The notes below the pieces were generated by a model. It saw only the letters and a program-made list of their open reading frames with translations, did not search any database and had not been told where the DNA came from. From the NCBI GenBank assembly GCA_027600665.1, contig JADGJL010000658.1:1-16117 (forward strand): a DNA stretch of 16,117 bases, given 5' to 3'. This document shows, in pieces, positions 9,183 through 16,117 of the stretch. Positions within the stretch are counted from its first letter, which is position 1, and each line of letters opens with the position of its first letter. The stretch is from Irineochytrium annulatum (Eukaryota; Chytridiomycota; Chytridiomycetes; Chytridiales; Chytridiaceae). The position numbers and the translations under genes were made by a program.

Positions 9183-9420
9183 TTAGTCCTTCGAGGTGGA
9201 AAAACACACGATGGTGACCAAGCCACCACATCCACCTTGAGGTCAGTGCGAATACTTTTAAATCCACCACGATTGCTAACATACTCCCCTTCCCACAAGA
9301 CCGTGCTTAAGATTGAGGACGTCTGTGTGCAGCAGCTCAGCACAAAATAGTTCGCTGTCGCTTCATCAGGATCGCGGCGTTAGTTCCCCCAATCAATCGA
9401 ACGCTGAACTTTGCAACGCC
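9183..9420. promoter_or_regulatory. Intergenic region upstream of the intact F-box gene (divergent locus)
   Basis: Together with the phosphodiesterase relic this separates two head-to-head F-box-like genes by 415 bases between their ATGs. It contains AT-rich blocks (around 9250-9265) that could serve as core promoter. The plus-strand frame is open upstream of the ATG from 9313 but uses no ATG there, so it is taken as leader. Confidence 0.4.
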
Positions 9421-10929
9421 ATGCTGCCTCGACTGCCGGAAGAGATCTGGGCGGGAGTCCTGCGCGGCATGAACACCGACGATATTATCGACCGTCGTGC
9501 TCTCGTGGCCTGTCACTTGGTGTCCCGCGCGTTCCTGCTGATCGCATGTCCCGTTCTCTGGTCCGCGGCCGAAATGGACGGCCGCGGGAGGATTCAGCTG
9601 AGGAACTGGGACGGCTTCCAGACGGCGAAAGTCGTTGATGTTAATCGGGAGGCGCTCCGGGATGGCGGCATGGAGGATGCGGAGGGAAAACTGAAGTGGG
9701 CCGGCGGCGTCGGGTGGCGGTGGAGGGCGTATCTGGCGTCGATTCGAGCGCTCCGGATCGTCGTCGTGTCGAGAGTTGGCACGGCGGAAGCGAGGGTCAA
9801 TGCTACGCTGATAGGGCCGTGGTTAGGACCGTTGGAGAGGGTCGAGGTGATTTTTGTCCAAATGCCTCGACAGATGAACGAGGAGGGACGGCCGGAGGTT
9901 GTCGATGACGCTTGGATACATTGGCTGCGAGACCGATGGGCGAGCGGGGAAGCAGCTTGCACTCTAACGTTGAATGGGGTTCCTCTTGAGCTTGCTCAGA
10001 CGCTAGCGAGTCATCACGCCGTCAAAGATATTCGAATTGGAAACCTGGATGGCGACGGTGTTCTCGGTTCTCTGCTATCGACTGTGAAGCATGGCCTCCG
10101 CCGAATTCATTTGGGGACCTTGTTCAGGCTGAACGCCGACGAGGCTCAAGCTTTACTGAGCTATTCTCGCAAACACATCAACGTGCTACGTGGCATTACT
10201 GTCGAACTCCCTCGTGACTGCAGTCCCTTATTTCCGAGCGAATTACCAGTTGATCAGCTATCTTTGGCAGGCTCCGGGCCAAACACATTGAACGACGTGG
10301 ATTTGCCTCTGATTGCCGGCCGCCTACGACGCTTTGGAATTGTGATGCTTTGTCAGGAATTGCCGCCCACCACTTACGTTGACGTCCTGTTGAAGTTGGC
10401 GAATGTTGTGACTCTGTCGTTGAATGCGGAACTTACGATGGAATCAAGCTCCCTTTCGAACTTGTTATCTAGGACACCGCACCTACGACATCTCTCTCTA
10501 TCACGCTTTCAAACGCAAGAACATCCGCAAACTTTGTCAATGGCCCTTCATAGAGCCCCTCAGCTACAAAGTCTCAGCCTCTCCTGGTATCGTCGATCGT
10601 CAGTGGAGGATGTGGATTTCAATGTGATGCTTGAAGGGCTACCAGATCTCGAAGACCTCCTGCTTGTCCACAGCGACGCATTAAAAGAAGATAATTGGAT
10701 TGTCGGCTTGCCTATAAACCTGAGACGCTTGGCCCTGTACAACATCAAGTTAGTCGTAAATGAGGTTACCTTGGCATCATCCGGATTACCAAATTTGGAG
10801 CACTTCTGCGTCAGGGGCGATGCTCCCATAGTGGTGGACTCTCGTGGGCTTGGGTGCACGTCTGCTTTGAAGGCAATATTGGCCGACAGGAACACAGCTC
10901 CGCGACTTCAAAGCTCCGAATTTCCTTAG
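9421..10929 (+). CDS. F-box / leucine-rich-repeat-like protein
   Basis: A single uninterrupted exon encodes 502 residues, ending in TAG. The first ATG, in context AACGCC-ATG, begins MLPRLPEEIW, the classic start of an F-box: LPxEIW at about 5-10, a VSR motif about 33-36 residues in, and CPVLW near 48. F-box proteins bind Skp1 and present substrates to the SCF ubiquitin ligase. From about residue 150 to 480 come irregular leucine-rich units, for example LRHLSLSRF, LQSLSLSWY and LEDLLLV, as in F-box/LRR proteins whose repeats select substrate. The gene is head-to-head with a frameshifted relative; both share the W-R-W segment after the F-box and a D-x-W-x-x-W motif about 50 residues later. Lack of introns contrasts with the flanking genes. 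The substrate cannot be deduced. Confidence 0.82.
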   Translation: MLPRLPEEIWAGVLRGMNTDDIIDRRALVACHLVSRAFLLIACPVLWSAAEMDGRGRIQLRNWDGFQTAKVVDVNREALRDGGMEDAEGKLKWAGGVGWRWRAYLASIRALRIVVVSRVGTAEARVNATLIGPWLGPLERVEVIFVQMPRQMNEEGRPEVVDDAWIHWLRDRWASGEAACTLTLNGVPLELAQTLASHHAVKDIRIGNLDGDGVLGSLLSTVKHGLRRIHLGTLFRLNADEAQALLSYSRKHINVLRGITVELPRDCSPLFPSELPVDQLSLAGSGPNTLNDVDLPLIAGRLRRFGIVMLCQELPPTTYVDVLLKLANVVTLSLNAELTMESSSLSNLLSRTPHLRHLSLSRFQTQEHPQTLSMALHRAPQLQSLSLSWYRRSSVEDVDFNVMLEGLPDLEDLLLVHSDALKEDNWIVGLPINLRRLALYNIKLVVNEVTLASSGLPNLEHFCVRGDAPIVVDSRGLGCTSALKAILADRNTAPRLQSSEFP

Positions 10930-11384
10930 TATTTATCTTCCAAAAAGTCATATAAAGCATTAAATTGCTCCTTTAATCTCCTTTCATATGTGGTATCACT
11001 TAAAATTCTGTGCATGGATGACTCCAGACAGTCGCCGGCTGCAGAAAAAAGGATAAGAGTATCATGCTAAGGGTCAGGACAACATTAAATTAATTGAATT
11101 GGCGAGAATGCGTAGCCAACCAGGTATATTAAAGCAATAGCAGGAGTCCCTACCACTCATAAATAGAAATGCAAGTAAAATGACAGCCAGGATGATAAAA
11201 AATGTGCATAAGCAGGCCAACGAGCCCCATGAGAGTGACACCCAGCATTATAGAGTACATCGACCACCTGTCCTTCCATCGTCCATTTAAAGCAACCTTC
11301 GCACTTGAAGCCACCATCCCGTTGGCTACAATCACCTTGACGACCAATTATAAGCTCATCACCTCCAGCCCGACACAGCTAAAA
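10930..11384. other. Convergent intergenic region
   Basis: The F-box gene (+) and the secreted-protein gene (-) end toward each other. Sequence is AT-rich with no AATAAA. A short minus-strand open frame (stop at 11150, first ATG near 11317) encodes about 55 residues with one hydrophobic segment. It matches nothing I know and is not called as a gene. Confidence 0.5.
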
Positions 11385-12164
11385 CTACAAAACCGCCACC
11401 CCCTCCGACAACACCCACGTCAGCGCCACGCCCACTACCCCGACTCCCATCGCGACGCTCTTCCTGAACCTCCCTTTCCCACCGGATGTCGTGTTGCCCC
11501 CCGTCCCCGTGTTCCCAGTCTGCGCCGACCGCAGCACCGGGTTGAACACGTAGAAGCCGGAAGTCCCGTACGGGTTTGACGCGTACGCGACGGCCGCGGG
11601 CCACGTCCAGCGCGCTGTCGCGTCCGCGGCGGGTGATGGGGTCGAGGACGAGGCCGTGCCGGACGCGCGCGGGGATGCGGATGCGGATGCTTTGGAGGCG
11701 GTTGAAGCGGGGGACGCGACGGCGGGCGACGCAGGAGCGGGAGCTGTTGCGATGGGGACGGCGGACGATTGCGCGATCGTCGTGGCGGCGGGCGAGGAGG
11801 ACGCGACCGCTGGCGCGGTGGTGGACGCGACGATGACGCCTGGCGCGATCACAGCCGCCGGGGCTGTCGGCTGCACGGCTGGCGCGACGGGGGGGTTTGC
11901 GACGACGGCCGGGTCCGTCGGAACCGCCGCAACAACTGACGGCGACGCGTCGGCGGCTGCGGGGGAGGCGTTCACGTCCGGAACCACGGGGGCGACGAAC
12001 TGCCGCTTGTGGACGATGAAGCGGTGCGTGGCCTGGTCGCCAGCATTGACCACGTTGGACTTGGACGCGTCCAAGGTGTCGGCGTGGTCATCGATGAGGA
12101 CGGGGGACGCGCTCACGGCCAGAGCAACGGCCAGGACCGTGATGACTAGGGGCGCGACGCGCAT
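11385..12164 (-). CDS. Secreted Ala/Pro/Ser-rich protein with C-terminal membrane tail
   Basis: An intronless minus-strand frame encodes 259 residues. The ATG at 12164 is chosen because it begins a clear signal peptide: Arg at position 2, hydrophobic VLAVALAV core, cleavage near SA-S at 19-20. The frame opens further upstream, but an earlier ATG at 12251 would bury the signal. A KR dibasic site at 53-54 (HKRQF) is a Kex2-type processing candidate that would remove a 34-residue propeptide. Residues 56-185 are low-complexity Ala/Pro/Ser/Thr/Val, typical of O-glycosylated wall stalks. A more ordered segment follows (RWTWPAAVAYASNPYGTSGF), then a Gly/Asn/Thr linker and a basic patch (GRFRKS). The hydrophobic end from about 237 to 259 could be a GPI signal or a single transmembrane anchor. 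No family is recognised. It is likely a cell-surface protein and is divergent from the oxidoreductase gene. Confidence 0.75.
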   Translation of the reverse strand: MRVAPLVITVLAVALAVSASPVLIDDHADTLDASKSNVVNAGDQATHRFIVHKRQFVAPVVPDVNASPAAADASPSVVAAVPTDPAVVANPPVAPAVQPTAPAAVIAPGVIVASTTAPAVASSSPAATTIAQSSAVPIATAPAPASPAVASPASTASKASASASPRASGTASSSTPSPAADATARWTWPAAVAYASNPYGTSGFYVFNPVLRSAQTGNTGTGGNTTSGGKGRFRKSVAMGVGVVGVALTWVLSEGVAVL

Positions 12165-12481
12165 CGCGGGGGTCTCTCGGCGGATCTGTATGAGAGGCCG
12201 TGTGTGTAGCGTCGTCGTCAGGGCGCGTTTCTGATTGGGATCCCGTTCCATAGTGCCGAGCCTTCGAGTTCAGCCGGTCAGTGATCACATTCGAACTTGA
12301 GAGCAGGTGGGTGAGGGCGTCATCGGCCGCTGGCGATGTCGGCCGCCGCTCGCGCTGACTGGGACCGGGATGAAGTCGCCGGATCGGGTCGCATGCATCC
12401 GTTGGGCCGCGGTTTCTGGAGTTGCCGGCCGTTGCTGATCATTTCGTCCTCAACAGAAACCCGCGACGGCAGCTGTTCAGG
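12165..12481. promoter_or_regulatory. Divergent promoter region: secreted protein (-) / quinone oxidoreductase (+)
   Basis: These 317 bases lie between two start codons pointing away from each other, so they must hold both promoters and leaders. The region is GC-rich, with GGCC/CCGG-rich palindromic patches around 12320-12440. No clear TATA box is seen. No gene is supported inside it. Confidence 0.5.
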
Positions 12482-13863
12482 ATGCAAGCAATCGTGGTTA
12501 AGGAATGGCAGAACTTCAAGGACCTTAAGGTAAGGGACGCAGGCGTTTCCTCTGCATGGACGGGATCTGGCTGGCAGTTGGGACTCTCGTGATGTCGACT
12601 CAGAGAGCCGTCCTAACTGTTATTCTCACCGTCCTCAGGTCTCCACGATCCCCAAGCCTCAACCAGGCCCGACCGAGGTCCTCGTCAAGGTTCACGCCAT
12701 TGGCCTCAACTTCTTCGACACCCTCATGGTTGAGGGCAAGTACCAGATCAAGCCCCCGTTCCCCTTCGTGCCTGGAGCCGAGGTAGCGGGTGTCGTCGAG
12801 GCCGTGGGCGATCGCGCCAAAGGGTTCAAGGTCGGCGACCGCGTGTTTGGGACAGGCGCGTCAGGCATTGGCGCGTATGCGGAGTACATCACTATGGCTG
12901 CACGACCCGGTGGGCTGTTCAAGGTGAGGACGCGAGAAGTATTTAGAATGCTAACATGCGACATTGGTGTAAGATCCCGCCGAACCTCAGCTTCCGTGAA
13001 GCGGCAAGCCTTCTCATGACCTACCCAACGTCCTACCTCGGCCTCGTCAGCCGTGGGAACCTGCAGCCGGGCGAGATCTGCCTGATCCACGCGGCCGCTG
13101 GCGGCGTCGGCAGCGCTGCCATCCAGATCGCCAAGGTCATTGGCGCGACCGTGATCGCGACGGCGGGGTCCGACGAGAAGTGTCAAGTAGCGAAGGACCT
13201 TGGCGCCGACTACACGATCAACTACTCGAAGGAGAAGGACTGGGCCGCGAAGGTGAATGAGATCACTGGCTCGATCAGGAAGAAGAAGGGGGCGGATGTT
13301 ATTTATGACCCGGTACGTTCTGATTCAATTTCTCTCCCGTTGTTGCCGTCCTTACTGGGTAATGTAGGTTGGAACGTTCATCAAGGATACCAGCTGTATC
13401 GCCTTCAACGGGCGCATCCTTGTCGTCGGCTTCGCGGGGACCAAGGGCATTGAGAACGTGCCAGCGAACCGCCTGCTTCTGAAGGGTAAGATTTTCCGTC
13501 CTCCTTCTCCCTGCGGGCGGGTTTTGATAACATTCACACAGGAGCCTCCCTCGTCGGCGTCTTCTGGGGCGGGACCACGATTAACGACGTCCCGACGGCG
13601 ACCAAGACGTGGGAAGGCGTCTTTGAGCTCTTCGCCAAGCACGGCAAAAAGCCCGTCGTCTACACGCAGAAGTATATTGGTAGGTTTCGACGCCCCGGTT
13701 CAGCCTTCATTATGTTGACACCCTTCATTGCGTTTGTGCATACGGCTTGCTAATTTCTCGCGTCACAGGTCTCGACTCTATTGTGTCCGCTCTCGACGAC
13801 CTTTTCACGCGCAAGAGCTACGGAAAGGTTGTCGTCGAGCTGGGCAACGCCGCCAAGCTCTAG
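12482..13863 (+). CDS. Zinc-independent NADPH:quinone oxidoreductase (MDR superfamily)
   Basis: Six exons: 12482-12529, 12639-12923, 12974-13312, 13368-13485, 13542-13679 and 13769-13863. They total 1023 nt, or 340 residues, the usual size for the family. The enzyme would reduce quinones or reactive carbonyls with NADPH in cytosol or mitochondria. The N-terminal GroES-like fold has the LNFFDTLMVEGKY and PFVPGAEVAGVVEAVG motifs, typical of QOR. The Rossmann fold carries AAAGGVG at about 151-157, the NADPH-binding A-x-x-G-x-x-G signature, and later a D-P at the strand after the cofactor site. The cysteine/histidine ligands of zinc alcohol dehydrogenases are absent. The start MQAIVVKEW is the family's normal N-terminus. 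All introns are 50-109 nt with GT-AG ends. The true substrate is not evident; crotonyl-CoA reductase-like or other MDR roles are less likely alternatives. Confidence 0.9.
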
Positions 13864-13948
13864 GAGAGGATAATGGCGGACAATGTAGTTTGCTGCAACG
13901 CGATTGAGTAGGGAGAGTTCTTCTATTTGTAGTTATGAAGATGACGGG

Positions 13949-13954
13949 AATAAA
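13949..13954 (+). terminator. Poly(A) signal candidate for the oxidoreductase gene
   Basis: An exact AATAAA lies 86 bases past the stop codon, a normal distance for a fungal 3' UTR. The remaining sequence up to the deformylase start is AT-rich and holds no gene. Confidence 0.5.
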
Positions 13955-14156
13955 GTCTATGCCAATGGGTCATGTATGGTTTACTTGAGATTTTATTAGG
14001 ACTCGCATCTGTTAAGAAAAAGCTCTGCTGATCGACGATTATTCGGGCATTGTCGCAAACAACAATCGTGTTGAAAGTAAGCAACTTAGCAATCTTAATC
14101 AGATGGCTTGAAAGTTTGTCAAACTTCGACAGTTCCCATCTTGTTCAGTTCTTCAG

Positions 14157-15083
14157 ATGGGCTCCGTGTCGATGATTGACCGAGTTCAGTACTTCCTGAG
14201 GCTCAAGCGAGCCGTAAGTTTCTTGTTTTAATGAATTTATCGGTGAAGCGCTGTTTCCTTTTTGAAGGCCCCACTGCTGAAGGTGGGTCACCCTGTCCTC
14301 AGGGTCAGCTCCCGGGACGTCTTGAAAAACGACCTGGAAACGGCGCGGATAAGGTGAGTATCGAGTTTGGCTTATTATATGTCGCCTTAGTGATGTATTC
14401 TTTTCGTTTCAAATGGCTAAAAAAGAAACTAGGAACGTGATTAGGGACATGAACAGCATCTTTTCATCGCCATATCACGATGCTGTGGGCCTTGCGGCAC
14501 CACAGGTCGGCCATTCCCTCCGTATCATTGCTATCAGGCCGACAACAGCACCGGCGAAGTGAGTTGAAAGTGGACTTCTTGGAGCCGGAGACTTGGTGGG
14601 AGGGTGATGCGCCTGCCCGCGAAGCACGAACAATCGGACAGATAGTTGGAGGATGGATCCAGTGTATGAGGATTGCAGTGTTATATCCCGCATTTTTTTC
14701 CTGTTGATAACTTTGCCCCCACGTGTTAACGCTTTCATGTTTTTTCTTACCCCAGGTTCTTCATCAACCCAACCCTCGATCACCTTGACCCCCCTACTAA
14801 GCATATCGCCGACTACGAGTCCTGCGAGTCCATACCCGGCTACAGCGCCCTCGTCCGGCGGTCAGCGCGCTGCCGACTTCGCGCATGGGACCCGGACGGG
14901 AAGGAGGTCGCCGAGGAGCACACGGGCTTCACCGCGAGGATTCTTCAGCATGAGTGTGACCATTTGGACGGCGTCACCATCGTCGACAGGATGGAACCGA
15001 AATCGCTTAGGCATGATTCGCATTTGGGTAAGTTCGATATGAGGGGCAGCGGCGTGACGGGGGAGGCGGCCAAGGCGAGTTAG
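14157..15083 (+). CDS. Peptide deformylase, probably mitochondrial
   Basis: Four exons: 14157-14213, 14268-14353, 14433-14558 and 14756-15083. They total 597 nt, or 198 residues. The enzyme removes the formyl group from the initiator Met of organelle-made proteins. All three family motifs are present. Motif 1 is GLAAPQVG (67-74, catalytic Gln72). Motif 2 is ESCES (111-115, metal ligand Cys113). Motif 3 is QHECDHLDG (154-162, ligands His155 and His159, base Glu156). Motif 2 has Glu where bacterial enzymes have Leu (EGCLS), as in the animal mitochondrial enzyme (CES). The first 19 residues carry several Arg/Lys and no acidic run except one Asp, which could be a short mitochondrial presequence. 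A start at the second Met, five codons on, is possible. Intron 3 is 197 nt, longer than its neighbours. A GTAAGT near the end of the last exon (within LGKFD) could act as an alternative donor, but the frame reads through to TAG. Confidence 0.9.
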
Positions 15084-15685
15084 AGAGATATTGGTACAAG
15101 CGAGTTATGTACAAAGAGGTCACGCGGATCTGAGATATATGGCTTATAGCTATCAAGAAGAAGCCACAGTATTACGGAATCCTCGGAAGAGAATATCAAT
15201 CATTATTTCTCGAATAAAGAGCATCAATTCATCTATTTCCTGCTTCTGTCATCACCAGTGATATCTCTAAGTAGTAGGCGGAACAACCCCGCTAGCAGAA
15301 TAAACGGAACAGTGGGAGAGAAATATGACATTGGCACCAAAAAGGAACCTGAAAGCAAAATGGAAGTGGAGGAAACAAACGAAGAGGGATGAAAGAACGC
15401 CAAAATAGTAATAGAGGTGCTATGATTTAATACGGCAAGCCAGAGTCAATTAGGAAAAGACAACATAACACGCAACTAAGGAAGGAAAGGAACGAAGACG
15501 AAAAGACCATGCACGTTCTATAACTTGATCGATGTAGTGGTAAGGGAGAAACGCGATTAACGACGCACTTCTGAGAAAGGACAATAACGCGAATAAGACC
15601 GCGAAGATACGGCTCGTTTCATCAGCGCATCCCGAAAAAACCGAGATCGTCGCAAAACCCCGCTTAAACCTGTTGTCCTCTCGAC
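15084..15685. other. Convergent intergenic region, purine-rich
   Basis: This lies between the deformylase (+) and the edge gene (-). The plus strand is purine-rich from about 15300 to 15520, so the 3' region of the minus-strand gene would be pyrimidine-rich. AATAAA at 15213-15218 suits the deformylase transcript. No open frame of note and no RNA gene were seen. Confidence 0.5.
15213..15218 (+). terminator. Poly(A) signal candidate for the deformylase gene
   Basis: An exact AATAAA lies 130 bases after the deformylase stop in AT-rich sequence. Confidence 0.4.
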
Positions 15686-16117
15686 TTAATAATTCGCCAC
15701 CTTCCCCCTCCTCCTCTCATCCCTCTCCCTCGTCCGCCCCTCCACAACGCCAACAACGTCCTCCTCCCCGACCACATACTCCTCCACCTCCCCGCCGTGC
15801 TCCCCCTCGTGGCCCTCATACCCGTCCTCCATCTCGTCCTCATCGCTTATAAAGCTCCTGCCGCGGGTGCTGAAGCCCTCGGTCCCGTTCCATTCGCTGA
15901 CCAGGCTCGGATGCCGGATCAGCACGTCGTCCACGTGCGTGGTCGTGTTCTTGCGCTGGGGCGGGCGGTTTGCGGAGGACGACATCGAGGAGCCAGCTGA
16001 GCGGGTCGAGCGGTCGGCCGTGTTGTTGCGCTTAGAGCGCTTCTCTTGGGAGGGGGGTAAAGGGCCAGGGACGTCTTCGTCGTCGCGGGAGACAGGGGCT
16101 GGAGGGGAGTTGGGGAT
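15686..16117 (-). CDS. C-terminal part of an unknown protein with an acidic tail (partial)
   Basis: The minus strand is open from the right edge to a TAA at 15686, giving 143 visible residues. The ATG at 15985 lies in the middle of the frame and is probably internal, because the frame stays open above it and has the same composition. The visible part is Pro/Ser-rich, then basic (EKRSKRNN), then a more ordered segment (HVDDVLIRHPSLVSEWNG), then a Glu/Asp/Gly-rich acidic stretch (DEDEMEDGYEGHEGEHGGE), and finally a basic end (RTRERDERRRGK). Such low-complexity tails are common in regulatory or nuclear proteins, but no domain is recognised and no function is assigned. Confidence 0.6.
   Translation of the reverse strand: MPNSPPAPVSRDDEDVPGPLPPSQEKRSKRNNTADRSTRSAGSSMSSSANRPPQRKNTTTHVDDVLIRHPSLVSEWNGTEGFSTRGRSFISDEDEMEDGYEGHEGEHGGEVEEYVVGEEDVVGVVEGRTRERDERRRGKVANY

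Noticed and set aside
11656..12234. Plus-strand open frame of 192 codons opposite the secreted-protein gene
   Set aside because: It is the antisense of GC-rich Ala/Pro/Ser codons and gives a low-complexity Ala/Gly/Asp product. The minus strand has a proper signal peptide, processing site and tail.

Overview
This window reads as nuclear DNA of a fungus. The genes are compact and mostly split by GT-AG introns of 60-110 nt. The gene set fits a fungus too: a Snc-type v-SNARE, a Chk2/Rad53-type checkpoint kinase, Ser/Thr/Ala/Pro-rich secreted proteins with hydrophobic tails, and F-box/leucine-rich-repeat-like genes. Exons are GC-rich, while some intergenic stretches are AT-rich. An intron-containing peptide deformylase and a fragment of an animal-type (class I) cyclic-nucleotide phosphodiesterase fit an early-diverging fungus such as a chytrid better than a yeast-like ascomycete. 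That placement is an inference.

Layout, left to right. The C-terminal tail of a GPI-anchor-like surface protein (+) ends at 123. A three-exon synaptobrevin gene (+) lies at 915-1562. After about 2 kb without a recognisable gene comes a 13-exon kinase gene (+) at 3541-6802, whose spliced frame closes exactly and encodes 693 residues in the order FHA, kinase, FHA, FHA. Next is a head-to-head pair of related intronless F-box/LRR-like genes. The minus-strand copy (7355-9005) carries a frameshift, and its frame runs upstream into a 52-codon phosphodiesterase catalytic fragment (9027-9182). The plus-strand copy (9421-10929) is intact. A secreted Ala/Pro/Ser-rich protein (-) at 11385-12164 is divergent from a six-exon zinc-independent quinone oxidoreductase (+) at 12482-13863. 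A four-exon peptide deformylase (+) follows at 14157-15083. The C-terminus of an unknown acidic-tailed protein (-) runs off the right edge.

The genes do not form one pathway. They cover membrane fusion, the DNA-damage checkpoint, probable ubiquitin-ligase substrate selection, cell surface, redox and mitochondrial N-terminal processing. The most notable items are the kinase with a third FHA domain at its extreme C-terminus and the rearranged F-box/phosphodiesterase locus. All splice sites were placed by eye from GT-AG signals, frame continuity and family conservation. The three spliced models with several introns (kinase, oxidoreductase, deformylase) and the synaptobrevin model each sum to a multiple of three and end at a stop.
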